Origin: Firmicutes bacterium UBA2058
GTDB taxonomy: Bacteria; Bacillota; Clostridia; Tissierellales; Sedimentibacteraceae
Reading direction: 5' to 3'
Length of the DNA stretch: 64,000 nucleotides
Assembly (NCBI GenBank): GCA_002332905.1
Contig: DDAM01000066.1
Span: 1-64,000, forward strand
The position numbers and the translations under genes are program-made. Of the stretch, positions 27,484 through 36,918 are shown one piece after another (within the stretch, counting starts at the first letter, position 1; each line of letters starts with the position of its first letter). The notes beneath the pieces are model-generated. The model saw nothing but the letters and a program-made list of their open reading frames with translations. It did not search any database and was not told the DNA's origin.

Positions 27484-29505
27484 ATGAAAAAAGTTTTAAA
27501 ATGGTTTGAAGAAAGACAAGTTTTCTCATGTATAATCTTAGCATTTCTTCTTAACCTTATAATCGAAATGCTTAGCAGAAAATCTATGATTTTAGGCTTA
27601 AAACATATGATATTTAGTCCGCATGTATTTTTATATAACGTATCGTTTATATTATGTACATTGTCTATATCATTTTTATTTAAAAGAAGATATTTTGTTG
27701 TTTTGCTGGTCTCTGCCGTATGGCTGGGACTAGGCATAACAAATAGAGTTTTATTAAGCTACAGGACAACTCCTTTAGGCGCTATTGATTTTAAAATAGT
27801 AAAATCAGCACTTAGCATAATGCCGGTGTATCTTAACATATTTGAAATTATTGTAATTGGAGCTTTGACTTTGTTAGCAGTTGCATTAATAGTATTTCTG
27901 TGGTTTAAATTGCCAAAGAAAACTCCTAATTATGTTAAATCACTAGCTACGACTTCTACAAGTATACTTTTGATGATTTTAGTTACAGTATTATTTATAA
28001 ATAAAAGCTATTTATCTACAAGCTTTAAAAATTTGGCAAATGCTTATAGAGATTATGGATTTATATACTGTTTTTCCTGCACAATGGTAGATAGAGGTAT
28101 AGATAGACCTAAGGATTATTCTAAAGATGCAATTGATGAAATCTTAACTGAAATAGAAGATAAAGAAGTGGTTAATGGAGAGCAAAATGGCGGTGTAACA
28201 AGCCCAGTTGATGATGGAACAAATAAAGTTGATAATCCTTTTGAAAGTGAAGATAAAAAACCAAATATTATTTTCCTACAGTTAGAGTCATTTTATGATG
28301 TTAATTACATGAAGGGTGTTACTTACTCTGAAGATCCAATACCAGTATTTAGACACCTTAAAGAGAAGTATAGCTCTGGCTTTTTAACTGTTCCTTCAGT
28401 TGGAGCTGGTACAGCTAATACCGAATTTGAAGTTATATCTGGTATGAGTTTAGAGTTTTTTGGACCAGGAGAGTATCCATATACAACTATACTTAAAGAG
28501 TCAACCTGTGAGACAATAAACTACAATCTAAAAGAGTTAGGATATAAAACTCATGCTATTCATAATCATACAGGAACGTTTTATGACAGAAATATTGTTT
28601 ATTCTCAACTTGGATTTGATACATTTACTTCACTAGAGTATATGAGCAATATTGAGTATAATCCAGTTGGTTGGGCTAAAGATAATGTATTGCCGAATGA
28701 AATAATGAAGGCATTAAAATCAACCAAAGAAAAAGATCATGTTTATGCCATTTCGGTTCAAGGACATGGAAAATATCCAAATGAAGTAGTTGATACTACT
28801 CAAAGCATTACAGTTGAAGGCATAAGAGAAGAAATAAAAATTCCATTTGAATACTATGTAAATCAGCTAAATGATATGGATGAATTTATTGGAGGATTAA
28901 TTTCAACACTTGAATCCTTTGATGAACCAACAGTTCTAGTTATGTTTGGTGATCATTTACCTTCATTTGATATAAGCAACGAGGAACTGGAAAATAATGA
29001 CATATTTCAGACCGAATATGTTATATGGAATAATATTGATCTTGAAGTAGAAGATAAGGACCTACATTCCTATCAGCTTTCGTCTAATGTTCTTAATAAA
29101 CTAGGAATAACAAATGGTGTACTAACAAAATTTCATGAAAACAATATTGATAAGGAAAATTATATACATGAGCTTGAGATGCTAGAGCATGACATGCTGT
29201 ATGGAGAGAAGGTAATTTATAATGGAGTGAATCCTTATGCACCGACTCAGCTAGAAATGGGGATAGATAATATATCAATTCATACAGTATCAGTTATAGA
29301 AAAATCAGCTTATATAATTGGTAATAATTTCACTAAGTGGAGCCACGTTTTTGTTAATGGAAAGAAACAAGAAACAAAGTTCATTGATAAAAATATCCTA
29401 ATAGCTGAAAATGTTGATGTTAAATCTGGGGACATAATAACTATATGTCAAATAGCAGACGATAAAACTACACTTAGTATATCTGAGGAATATGTAATTA
29501 AATAA
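27484..29505 (+). CDS. LTA synthase family sulfatase-type membrane protein
   Basis: 673 residues with five N-terminal membrane helices (about 10-190), then an extracellular sulfatase-fold domain (about 255-545). KPNIIFLQLESF starts the domain with a metal-binding Glu. GAGTANTEFEV carries the catalytic Thr of LtaS-type enzymes, and VMFGDHLPSF holds the metal-binding Asp-His. The last ~120 residues form a beta-rich extension seen in some clostridial members. It probably adds glycerol phosphate to a glycolipid or wall polymer. Thirty bases after leuS with GGGGGT as ribosome-binding site. Confidence 0.85.
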   Translation: MKKVLKWFEERQVFSCIILAFLLNLIIEMLSRKSMILGLKHMIFSPHVFLYNVSFILCTLSISFLFKRRYFVVLLVSAVWLGLGITNRVLLSYRTTPLGAIDFKIVKSALSIMPVYLNIFEIIVIGALTLLAVALIVFLWFKLPKKTPNYVKSLATTSTSILLMILVTVLFINKSYLSTSFKNLANAYRDYGFIYCFSCTMVDRGIDRPKDYSKDAIDEILTEIEDKEVVNGEQNGGVTSPVDDGTNKVDNPFESEDKKPNIIFLQLESFYDVNYMKGVTYSEDPIPVFRHLKEKYSSGFLTVPSVGAGTANTEFEVISGMSLEFFGPGEYPYTTILKESTCETINYNLKELGYKTHAIHNHTGTFYDRNIVYSQLGFDTFTSLEYMSNIEYNPVGWAKDNVLPNEIMKALKSTKEKDHVYAISVQGHGKYPNEVVDTTQSITVEGIREEIKIPFEYYVNQLNDMDEFIGGLISTLESFDEPTVLVMFGDHLPSFDISNEELENNDIFQTEYVIWNNIDLEVEDKDLHSYQLSSNVLNKLGITNGVLTKFHENNIDKENYIHELEMLEHDMLYGEKVIYNGVNPYAPTQLEMGIDNISIHTVSVIEKSAYIIGNNFTKWSHVFVNGKKQETKFIDKNILIAENVDVKSGDIITICQIADDKTTLSISEEYVIK

Positions 29506-29776
29506 AATACAAGGCAAGGTTTTTATTAACAATATTAAAATAATATTGTTAACAAAATAGACTTCTTAAGTTTGACATATGGGCGTTTTCAGTATAAAAT
29601 ATAGGCATGTACTCATGAGATTGTCATTGCCAATGATTCTAGCACAGATATATCTGACACAATTTCAGCATTATCATGCTTTATAACATTCTTGATATAC
29701 TATAGAAAACTAGATTATGAGTTATCCTAAACTAGTAAACATGTATGCATAGGGGGGATTTAAAAGGAGTGTTGTA
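29506..29776. other. Spacer with 12-bp palindrome
   Basis: TTAACAATATTA (29526-29537) and TAATATTGTTAA (29541-29552) form a perfect stem with a 3-base loop, probably the end of the upstream transcript, although no long T-run follows. About 29610-29730 reads IVIANDSSTDISDTISALSC in one frame and may be a gene scrap; no start or family is seen. Confidence 0.4.
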
Positions 29777-30607
29777 ATGTCAACAAACTTTTATGTTAAT
29801 TTCATATATTTTATTATGTACAGTATTATAGGATGGATATGTGAAGTTATATTTTGTTCAATACCTGAGAAAAAATTTATCAATAGGGGTTTTTTGAATG
29901 GCCCTTTATGTCCAATTTATGGTTTTGGTGCTTTAATTGTAATTTTTTTTTTAACACCATACAAAGAAAGTATTTTTTTAGTATTTATATTAGGAATAAT
30001 ATTTACAAGTATATTAGAATATTTGACCAGCTATGCGATGGAAAAGCTATTTCATTCAAAATGGTGGGATTATTCTAATAATAAATTTAATATCAATGGT
30101 AGGGTGTGTCTTTTAAATTCTGTATTATTCGGTATAATGTCTGTTTTTGTAATGTTTGTACTTCACGTTAAAGTAGAAGACTTTGTAACTAGCATATCAT
30201 ATTTATGGATACAAATTATTGCGATATTTTCTTTAATAATATTGACAGTTGATATAACTGTAACAGTGCAATCAGCTATAAATATAAACGAAAAATTACA
30301 TAAGTTAAAAGATTTATCAACAGAAATAAAGGAAAGATTAGACGAAAAGCAGCTGTTTATGGAAGCTAAAATACATGATAGAATTTCAATGTTAAAAGAA
30401 AATATTGAAAGCATTGAATACGGCAAAGAATTGTACACAAGGATAGAAAGATTAGTGAAGGACTTTAATCAAACAGCAAAGTCATACAAGTTTTTTGAAA
30501 GACGTTTAATTCGTTCATTTCCAGGTATGAAATCAACTAAGTTTCAAGATCAATTTCAAAGCTTAAAAAACGAGCTAGAAAAAATTAAAAATAGAAGCAT
30601 AAAATAA
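29777..30607 (+). CDS. CmpB-type putative ABC transporter membrane protein
   Basis: 276 residues. The N-terminus YFIMYSIIGWICEVIFC followed by FINRGFLNGPLCPIYGFGA is the signature of the putative ABC-transporter type IV family (PF06541). About five membrane helices (to residue 165) are followed by a cytoplasmic coiled coil (about 170-270). Function is unproven; the name comes from an old annotation and no ATPase gene is near. GGAGTG gives a good ribosome-binding site. Confidence 0.75.
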   Translation: MSTNFYVNFIYFIMYSIIGWICEVIFCSIPEKKFINRGFLNGPLCPIYGFGALIVIFFLTPYKESIFLVFILGIIFTSILEYLTSYAMEKLFHSKWWDYSNNKFNINGRVCLLNSVLFGIMSVFVMFVLHVKVEDFVTSISYLWIQIIAIFSLIILTVDITVTVQSAININEKLHKLKDLSTEIKERLDEKQLFMEAKIHDRISMLKENIESIEYGKELYTRIERLVKDFNQTAKSYKFFERRLIRSFPGMKSTKFQDQFQSLKNELEKIKNRSIK

Positions 30608-30608
30608 A

Positions 30609-31316
30609 CTATTTATATAGAAATAATACATAGCATAAAATAAGAAATAATATTTGAGATATCTCTATTATTAAGCCCTCTATTGATGAGGGCAATATTT
30701 TTATTTTTGAATCAAAATAATTCATTAAAATACCGGTAATTATGAAAGTTAATGATAAAGCTATTGTTAGTTTATAACTGATAATTATTGTAACAGCAAA
30801 AGAAAAAACAAAGGCTAAAATAGCATGATTTTTTGAGCAATATTTTAGTATGCAAGTGTTTTCTTTATTTCTTTTAATTATTAAATTTAAAATTAACAGG
30901 TTGCTAAATCCAACCATAGGTGTAAGCATAATGGCTCTTACTGATAAAATAGAAAATAGGGTAAAATATAATATACATAAGAGTACAATAGCCATGATAC
31001 TTAGCAATTGATCGTTTATATTTTTAGGTTTAATTATTGTATTAATTGTTTTATATACATCAATAATATTAGTAGATTTTGTAATAATACAGTAGTATAT
31101 TAAAATAAGCGCACCGATAAAAATAGGATCATATAAAAATTTAAATATAGATAAAGGAATGGATAATATACCAATTAATAAGCCTAAAAAAGGAAGCAAA
31201 AATACACCGAATATATAATCATTATCTTCGGTTTCAGCATAAAATTTTATATTAAATATTGTAAATTTTTTGAGCATTAATAAAGCTCCAATAAATGCAT
31301 TTTTTGCTTCAAACAT
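30609..31316 (-). CDS. Polytopic membrane protein, possibly CobS-like
   Basis: 235 residues with about six membrane helices. The order of segments recalls cobalamin synthase CobS: an early PFLGLLIGILSIPL helix, and a C-terminal SSIEGLIIEISQILFL resembling the GDxxGAxIEIxE tail. The acidic HLDGLAD-type motif expected near residue 80-100 is missing (here STNIIDVYKTINTI), so catalytic activity is unlikely. It lies alone on the - strand, tail to tail with the CmpB-like gene, with no cob genes near. A degenerate relative or a different family; low certainty. Confidence 0.35.
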   Translation of the reverse strand: MFEAKNAFIGALLMLKKFTIFNIKFYAETEDNDYIFGVFLLPFLGLLIGILSIPLSIFKFLYDPIFIGALILIYYCIITKSTNIIDVYKTINTIIKPKNINDQLLSIMAIVLLCILYFTLFSILSVRAIMLTPMVGFSNLLILNLIIKRNKENTCILKYCSKNHAILAFVFSFAVTIIISYKLTIALSLTFIITGILMNYFDSKIKILPSSIEGLIIEISQILFLILCYVLFLYK

Positions 31317-31474
31317 AATAACCTCTAATTATAGCATGAAGTGTTTTTTCCCAGTTATAATATCTAATGATATTATAACACATTTATTAGTATTATAGAA
31401 TAAATTTTATTGAAAGCAAAGATAAAAATAATAGAATGCTTATATAAGCTAAAAATTTACTATGAGGAGTTTTT

Positions 31475-31954
31475 ATGAAAATAACAGTAATATCAGTTGG
31501 AAAGATTAAAGAAAAATTTTTTAGCGAAGCCATAAAAGAATATACAAAAAGGCTTTCTAAATTTTGTACCTTGACTGAAGAAATTATACAGGATGAAAGA
31601 GCTGATGACAATTATTCAGATAAAGAAATAGAACAGGTAAAATATTTGGAAGGACAAAAAATTTTAAAAAAGGTTAAGGACAGCAGCTTTGTTATAACCT
31701 TATGCATTGATGGGAAACAATTGTCATCGGTTGAATTGGCAGATAAAATAAACCAATTAGCAATAAATGGAAATTCGGATATAACCTTTATTATAGGAGG
31801 AAGTAACGGATTGTCAGATGAAGCCATAAAAAGAGCAGATTTTAAATTATCTTTTTCTAAGATGACGTTCCCTCACCAATTATTTAAAGTTATTTTGCTT
31901 GAACAAATATATAGAGCTTTTAAAATAATTGCTAATGAAAGCTATCATAAATAA
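31475..31954 (+). CDS. rlmH: 23S rRNA pseudouridine-1915 N3-methyltransferase
   Basis: 159 residues, the standard RlmH length. MKITVISVGKIKEKF at the start, FIIGGSNGLSDEAIKRAD as the SAM-binding knot, and the C-terminal FPHQLFKVILLEQIYRAFKI with ending YHK are diagnostic of this SPOUT enzyme. It methylates pseudouridine 1915 in helix 69 of the large subunit. Monocistronic with its own terminator. Confidence 0.97.
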   Translation: MKITVISVGKIKEKFFSEAIKEYTKRLSKFCTLTEEIIQDERADDNYSDKEIEQVKYLEGQKILKKVKDSSFVITLCIDGKQLSSVELADKINQLAINGNSDITFIIGGSNGLSDEAIKRADFKLSFSKMTFPHQLFKVILLEQIYRAFKIIANESYHK

Positions 31955-31987
31955 AAGCGCTTAAAAATAAATTAAACGCTTTTTTTA
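31953..31987 (+). terminator. Terminator of rlmH
   Basis: AAAAGCGCTTA pairs with TAAACGCTTTT (one mismatch) and runs into a T-tract; the stem begins at the rlmH stop codon. Confidence 0.75.
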
Positions 31988-32001
31988 ATGAGAGATTAGT
32001 T

Positions 32002-32493
32002 TTACAGACTTGTATTAATCATAATATAGTTTTTACTGTTCACATTATTTACTTTGTTATGTAAGAAATTTGGTATATCTGTAAAAATAAATACATTTTT
32101 AGACGAAGACAGCATATATTTATTTCTTTTTTTCATGTTATCAATATAGGATCTTTTACTAATAAAATTTTCAATATCGCATTTGCCAAGGATATTATAG
32201 TATGATTCTCTATCTCCCTCACTCCATCCAACAGCCTGAAGTTCATCTGGTAATGCACACTCAAAGACAATATTTTTATATTGCTCCTTTAGTTCCAATA
32301 CAATTTTAGCAGCAAACATCTCAAATCCAACATTCATTCCACTAATAAATTTTACACTGTTTTCTCTTTTTAATAATTTTTCAAGCTCCCCCTTAAACTT
32401 TTTATGAATTTTCCCGATTTCTTGCGCATTAAAACAATCGTATTTTCTAAATGAATAGTCTAATACGCAACATGCATTATTAAGTTTTAACAT
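32002..32493 (-). CDS. SLOG/YpsA-type (DUF1273-like) protein
   Basis: 163 residues. N-terminal CCVLDYSFRKYDCFN, then VKFISGMNVGFEMFAAKIVLELKE, which matches the nucleotide-binding SLOG fold of YpsA (normally F.tGmA.G.D...A..vl.lk). CALPDELQAVGWSEGDRESYY also matches YpsA (P...Q...W...d...Y). The family may sense or bind a nucleotide-derived ligand; YpsA affects cell division in Bacilli. The ribosome-binding site CGGGGG is weak. Family call fairly sure, role unknown. Confidence 0.6.
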   Translation of the reverse strand: MLKLNNACCVLDYSFRKYDCFNAQEIGKIHKKFKGELEKLLKRENSVKFISGMNVGFEMFAAKIVLELKEQYKNIVFECALPDELQAVGWSEGDRESYYNILGKCDIENFISKRSYIDNMKKRNKYMLSSSKNVFIFTDIPNFLHNKVNNVNSKNYIMINTSL

Positions 32494-32613
32494 TTGTTTG
32501 GCCCCCGTTAATTATAAATACATATAACATAATAATACATAATTTTGTATAATGCAACAATTTTTATATAAAATTTACAAAAAATGTTTTTTATATATTT
32601 TTTGAAATATTTT

Positions 32614-33465
32614 TTAATCCTCTAGAAAATATCCAAGCCCTACAGTTCCCTCGCCACAATGGCTTGAGATTACACAACCTATTTCATATTCATGATATTT
32701 TGTAACACCGGTTTCTTTAATAAGTTGTTTTTTAAGCCAGTTAAGCTCTCCTTCGTTTCCTACAGAGCACCCAATATGAATTTCATTATATCTAATTTTA
32801 TCCTTATCCCTTACAGCTTCTTCTATCATTAAATTAATTGCTTTCTTTTTACCAAGGGTTTTTCTCCAAACATCCATGCCATCCTTTGACATAAGTATAA
32901 TAGGCTTGATATTTAAAGTGTTACCAAATATAAGCTGAGTTGCACTACATCTTCCACCCATATGAAGATAATCTAATGCTTCTACTGTAAAAAACAGCTT
33001 GTAATTATCCTTTATTTTTGTAATTTCATTTACAATATCATCTACTGCCATATCACTTTGGCAAAAATTATAGCAATATTTTACTAAGCCACCAAGGGTA
33101 CAGCAAAAATCCAATGAGTCAATAACTTTAACCTTGTCATTACCAAGCATTTCAGCAGCAGTTAAAGCATTATTATAGGTTGATGAAACCTTTGATGATA
33201 AGCTAATATATATTACTGTCTTTCCTTGATCTACAAAAGGTTTAAAATGTTCAACAAATTCAGCTGGAGATGGTGCTGATGTCTTTGGAAGTACCTTTTG
33301 TGCTTTTACCATTTTAAAGAGTTGTTTTGTGTTAATATCTATTCCTTCCTTATAAACATCATTGTTAAATACTATAGACAGTGGAACTATCCCAATATCC
33401 ATTTGCCTAATATCTTCTGGCGACAAATCACATGTACTGTCTGAAAATATTTTTATATTATTCAT
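32614..33465 (-). CDS. DegV family fatty-acid-binding protein (second copy)
   Basis: 283 residues from ATG 33465 (TTGGAGGAATAT upstream). IFSDSTCDLSPED at the N-terminus, PKTSAPSPAEF (TSxPS motif), YISLSSKVSSTYNNA and C-terminal SSHCGEGTVGLGYF fit DegV/FakB. It differs clearly from the copy at 16588, suggesting a different fatty-acid preference. No fakA is adjacent. It is monocistronic and there is no structural oddity. Confidence 0.88.
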   Translation of the reverse strand: MNNIKIFSDSTCDLSPEDIRQMDIGIVPLSIVFNNDVYKEGIDINTKQLFKMVKAQKVLPKTSAPSPAEFVEHFKPFVDQGKTVIYISLSSKVSSTYNNALTAAEMLGNDKVKVIDSLDFCCTLGGLVKYCYNFCQSDMAVDDIVNEITKIKDNYKLFFTVEALDYLHMGGRCSATQLIFGNTLNIKPIILMSKDGMDVWRKTLGKKKAINLMIEEAVRDKDKIRYNEIHIGCSVGNEGELNWLKKQLIKETGVTKYHEYEIGCVISSHCGEGTVGLGYFLED

Positions 33466-33477
33466 ATATTCCTCCAA

Positions 33478-33685
33478 AATTATAATAAACTTAATACTCG
33501 TATAATATCGTAATTAAAATTGCTATTAAATAGTATATAATTTTTTTGTCCTAATGTAAATAAAATTTATGCATCATAATGTTTAAATAATATTAATATA
33601 AGATGTTCATTTTATGTAATTTTAACCATTATTTTAACTATTACAGCTTAGAATAAGCTTAATAGTTTTATAAAATATGGGCATA
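33478..33685. other. AT-rich spacer without gene
   Basis: Between the DegV start and the cold-shock terminator. Very AT-rich; nothing beyond the DegV promoter region can be proposed. Confidence 0.4.
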
Positions 33686-33718
33686 AAAAAAGCTATCCTA
33701 TAAAAGATAGCTTTTTAA
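33686..33718 (-). terminator. Terminator of the cold-shock gene
   Basis: AGCTATC (33691-33697) and GATAGCT (33706-33712) with A- and T-runs outside. On the - strand it ends in GATAGCTTTTTTT, just beyond the csp stop codon. Confidence 0.8.
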
Positions 33719-33726
33719 ATGGTTAA

Positions 33727-33930
33727 TTATTCAACGTTTACGTTTACTGCTTGTGGTCCACGGTTTCCTTGAGTTACTTCAAAAGTTACTCTTTGACCAT
33801 CAGTTAAAGATTTGAAACCATCTTTAGCTATTCCAGTGAAGTGTACAAATACATCTTCGCCACCATCATCATTAGTTATAAATCCAAATCCTTTTTCTGC
33901 GTTAAACCATTTTACTGTACCTTTATTCAT
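33727..33930 (-). CDS. csp: Cold-shock protein, CspA family
   Basis: 67 residues, typical. RNP1-like KGFGFI (in VKWFNAEKGFGFI) and RNP2-like VFVHF are intact, so it should bind single-stranded RNA and DNA as an RNA chaperone. GGAGGT lies 7 bases upstream of the ATG. The 5' region (to about 33980) is short. Own terminator, single gene. Confidence 0.95.
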   Translation of the reverse strand: MNKGTVKWFNAEKGFGFITNDDGGEDVFVHFTGIAKDGFKSLTDGQRVTFEVTQGNRGPQAVNVNVE

Positions 33931-33976
33931 GAAAGATACCTCCTATATAATTAAAATTTCATATTTTATTTGAAGA

Positions 33977-34038
33977 AAAAAAAATTCACACATTTTTGTA
34001 AATCATCAATTAAATAATGACTTACAAAAACATGTGAA
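33977..34038 (-). terminator. Terminator of the sigma-54 activator gene
   Basis: TTCACACATTTTTGTAA (33985-34001) and TTACAAAAACATGTGAA (34022-34038) form a 17-bp stem with two mismatches. On the - strand the stem is followed by a run of eight T, about 85 bases after the stop codon of the regulator. Confidence 0.65.
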
Positions 34039-34122
34039 ATCAAAACTTACAGCTAAAATACTCTTTTATATTATCATGTAAGTTTAATAATGTCAATAGA
34101 TTTTTGAAATATTTTTTATTTT

Positions 34123-35850
34123 TTATTTATTATTTAATTTTCTATATAATGTTCTTATTCCTATACCAAGTTCTTTAGCTGCTAAAGTTTTTCCATTTAC
34201 ATCCCAACCGTATTTGTTTACAGTTTCTATAATTAGATTATACTCATTTTCTTTTACTTTATTGCCATTTCTTTCATTTGATTCTATAGAAGCTAGTAAA
34301 TCTTCGGGTAAATCGTTAATGGATATAATAACAGAATCTGCTATATTTACAGCGTATTCTATAGCATTTTCCATTTGACGAATATTTCCAGGCCAATTAT
34401 ATCTGGTAAAAATTTCGAGTACCTCATCTTCAAATGAATTTACATTTTTATTGAGTTTTTTACTGTACACCGTTAAAAAACTGTTAGCTATATCTACTAT
34501 ATCGTCCCTTCTATCCCTAAGGGCAGGAATTTCTATAGGAATAACATTTAGTCTATAATATAAATCAGATCTAAATTGTTTTGCTTCAATTAGTTTTAAT
34601 AGATTTTTGTTAGTAGCTGCTATTATTCTTACATCTACATTTATAGGAGTTATTCCACCTACTCTTTCAAATGTTGATTCTTGCAGAACGCTTAAAAGTT
34701 TTGATTGAAGATTTAAAGGCATTTCACCTATTTCATCTAAGAAAAGAGTACCCTCATTAGCTAGTTCAAATTTACCGGGTTTACCTTCTTTTTTTGCACC
34801 AGTAAATGCGCCCGTCTCATATCCGAACAGTTCACTTTCAAAAAGATTTTCAGGTATGCTTGTACAATTTACTGTTATAAATGGCTTGTTCTTTCTTGAA
34901 CTTTCATTATGAATAGCTTTTGCTAATAATCCTTTACCTGTACCTGTTTCACCAGTTATTAGTATTGTGGAAGGACTGTTTTGAATTTTAACTATTTTAT
35001 TTTTTATATTTTGTATTTGTTTTCCATTGCCTATTATACTATTTAACGAGAATGGTTTATTATCTTTACTAAAGCTAGTATCTTTATTTGGTACATTAAT
35101 TGATTTATTTGAAATTCTTATAACTGTTCCTATGTTTTTATTATTTTCAAAAATAGGCATTGATGAAATTTTTATTTTAGTAGAATTTATTTTAGTAGAT
35201 AGATTTGATATGTTATGTCCACTTAAAACGGCAGGCAAAATATTTTTGTTAAATAATTGATATAATGATTTTGTATGCAAATTACATGATGAAAAAAGCT
35301 CTAGTGCATAATTATTAATTATATTTATATCTCCATTAGAATCAGCAACAATTAACCCATCGTCAATAAGCTCAAATGCGCTTATTACAGCATTAATATA
35401 AGAATCCAGGTGCATACTTTTATTCTTATAATATATTGTTTTTGAAATTAATACAGAAAAAACATCTATTAAAGAAGTGTATTTTTCTATATTATTTAAA
35501 ATTTCATCATGCCCTTCTGTTGTAAAAGAAGTAAATGCTATTACACCAATTATTTCATCATCTGCTTTTAAACAATTTAAAAGCTCTACTGTTGATGGAC
35601 AGTTATCTTTGAATCTACATCCAATACATGATGGCATTTTTCCAGGATTATTTACTAAAATCCTTCCTTCTTCCATAACTTCAATCAATGAAGGAGCATG
35701 TACAGCATTACCTTTATTTTGTAAATACTTCTTTGTACTTGCTATAATATTGCAGTCTGTATTAAATATGGCAACATCAATGTTAAATGTATTATTTATT
35801 AAAGTAATTATACTTTCAATATCCTCAGTAAAATTATTTATAGAAATCAT
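34123..35850 (-). CDS. Sigma-54-dependent transcriptional activator
   Basis: 575 residues from ATG 35850 (GGAGGG 8 bases upstream). N-terminal sensory part (about 1-150) has a cysteine cluster CIGCRFKDNCPS near residue 80 and another Cys at about 97. A PAS-like domain follows (about 160-255), then the AAA+ motor with Walker A GETGTGKG, the sigma-54-contacting GAFTGA loop, and Walker B LFLDEIGEMP. A Fis-type helix-turn-helix (LAAKELGIGIRTLYRKL) ends it. It is divergent from the sigma-54 promoter at 36023 and almost surely activates that operon. The signal is unknown; the Cys cluster could bind a metal or Fe-S group. Confidence 0.92.
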   Translation of the reverse strand: MISINNFTEDIESIITLINNTFNIDVAIFNTDCNIIASTKKYLQNKGNAVHAPSLIEVMEEGRILVNNPGKMPSCIGCRFKDNCPSTVELLNCLKADDEIIGVIAFTSFTTEGHDEILNNIEKYTSLIDVFSVLISKTIYYKNKSMHLDSYINAVISAFELIDDGLIVADSNGDINIINNYALELFSSCNLHTKSLYQLFNKNILPAVLSGHNISNLSTKINSTKIKISSMPIFENNKNIGTVIRISNKSINVPNKDTSFSKDNKPFSLNSIIGNGKQIQNIKNKIVKIQNSPSTILITGETGTGKGLLAKAIHNESSRKNKPFITVNCTSIPENLFESELFGYETGAFTGAKKEGKPGKFELANEGTLFLDEIGEMPLNLQSKLLSVLQESTFERVGGITPINVDVRIIAATNKNLLKLIEAKQFRSDLYYRLNVIPIEIPALRDRRDDIVDIANSFLTVYSKKLNKNVNSFEDEVLEIFTRYNWPGNIRQMENAIEYAVNIADSVIISINDLPEDLLASIESNERNGNKVKENEYNLIIETVNKYGWDVNGKTLAAKELGIGIRTLYRKLNNK

Positions 35851-35910
35851 GTAGCCCTCCACGTATTTATTGAATCTATTATAAACAATAATTGCAGATA
35901 TGGCAAACAA

Positions 35911-35926
35911 ATTGTCAAAATTGTCA
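35911..35926. promoter_or_regulatory. Candidate upstream activator site
   Basis: ATTGTCA is repeated directly at 35911-35917 and 35920-35926, about 100 bases upstream of the -24/-12 promoter, the normal distance for an enhancer-binding protein. A TTTGCCA inverted pair (about 35900 and 36050) frames the region. Inferred from spacing only. Confidence 0.3.
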
Positions 35927-36022
35927 TTAATTTTTTTATTTTCATAGATTAAGAGAAAGTATTTTTATAGAAAATCGCTAAAAACTATATATATAATATG
36001 TTTTTAAATATATAATTAAAAT

Positions 36023-36038
36023 TGGCATATTAATTGCT
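36023..36038 (+). promoter_or_regulatory. Sigma-54 (-24/-12) promoter
   Basis: TGGCATATTAATTGCT matches the consensus TGGCAY-N5-TTGCW, with GG and GC 12 bases apart as required. The first gene of the operon starts 57 bases downstream. A GAFTGA-containing activator gene is divergent. Confidence 0.85.
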
Positions 36039-36094
36039 TGTTATATATTTGCCAAATAAAATGTTTTATTAATATTAAATTTAGGAGGAATAAA

Positions 36095-36889
36095 ATGTTT
36101 GAAAGAAAAGATTTATTATCATTGGATGGTAAAGTAGCTGTTATTACAGGAGCAGCATCAGGGATTGGTCTAGGAACTGCAGAGCTTTTGTCAACGTATG
36201 GTGCAACTGTAGCAATGCTTGATTTAAATCCAAATGGAGAAAATGAGGCTATAAGAATAAGCAAAACAGGAAGAACAGCAAAATTTTACAAATGTAATGT
36301 TACAGATAATAATGAAGTAAAAAACACTGTAGAGGCAATTAAATCGGATTTTGACAGAATAGATATATTATTCAATAATGCAGGTGTAACTGTAAGAAAA
36401 ACTGTAGTTGATTTAACAGAAAAAGAATGGGACTTTGTACTAGATGTGGGATTAAAGGGGACGTTCTTGATGTCAAAATACGTTATTCCTATAATGGCAG
36501 CTCAAGGTGGAGGAAGTATCATTAACACTGGATCAGGATGGGGACTAAAAGGAGGAGATTTAGCTGCAGCATACTGTGCGGTTAAGGGTGGTATTGTTAA
36601 CTTAACTCGTGCATTAGCTATTGACCATGGTCCACAAAATATAAGGGTAAATAGCGTTAATCCTGGTGATACAGATACAGCTATGTTAAGAGATGAGGGC
36701 GTACAAACAGGACTTGTTAAGGATAATGTTTCAAGAGATGAATATTTGAAAGATTGTGGAATAAGTAGACCATTAAAAAGAATTGGTATGCCAGAAGATA
36801 TTGCACGAGCAGTTTTATTTTTAGCAAGTGATATGTCAAGTTGGATAACAGGTGCTGCAATAGTTGTTGATGGTGGCGGAATTGCATAA
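36095..36889 (+). CDS. SDR-family NAD(P)-dependent oxidoreductase
   Basis: 264 residues from ATG 36095 (AGGAGGAATAAA upstream; the ATG at 36038 overlaps the promoter). Rossmann motif TGAASGIGLGTAE, NNAG, catalytic Ser in NTGSGWG and YCAVKGG (YxxxK) are intact. It should oxidise an alcohol or reduce a ketone with NAD(H) or NADP(H). Asp after the second strand (MLDLNP) suggests NAD. First gene of the sigma-54 operon, 29 bases before the P-protein-like gene, so it may process the same substrate or its product. Confidence 0.85.
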   Translation: MFERKDLLSLDGKVAVITGAASGIGLGTAELLSTYGATVAMLDLNPNGENEAIRISKTGRTAKFYKCNVTDNNEVKNTVEAIKSDFDRIDILFNNAGVTVRKTVVDLTEKEWDFVLDVGLKGTFLMSKYVIPIMAAQGGGSIINTGSGWGLKGGDLAAAYCAVKGGIVNLTRALAIDHGPQNIRVNSVNPGDTDTAMLRDEGVQTGLVKDNVSRDEYLKDCGISRPLKRIGMPEDIARAVLFLASDMSSWITGAAIVVDGGGIA

Positions 36890-36918
36890 TATTTTAATAA
36901 ATGGTAGGAGGAAAAATA

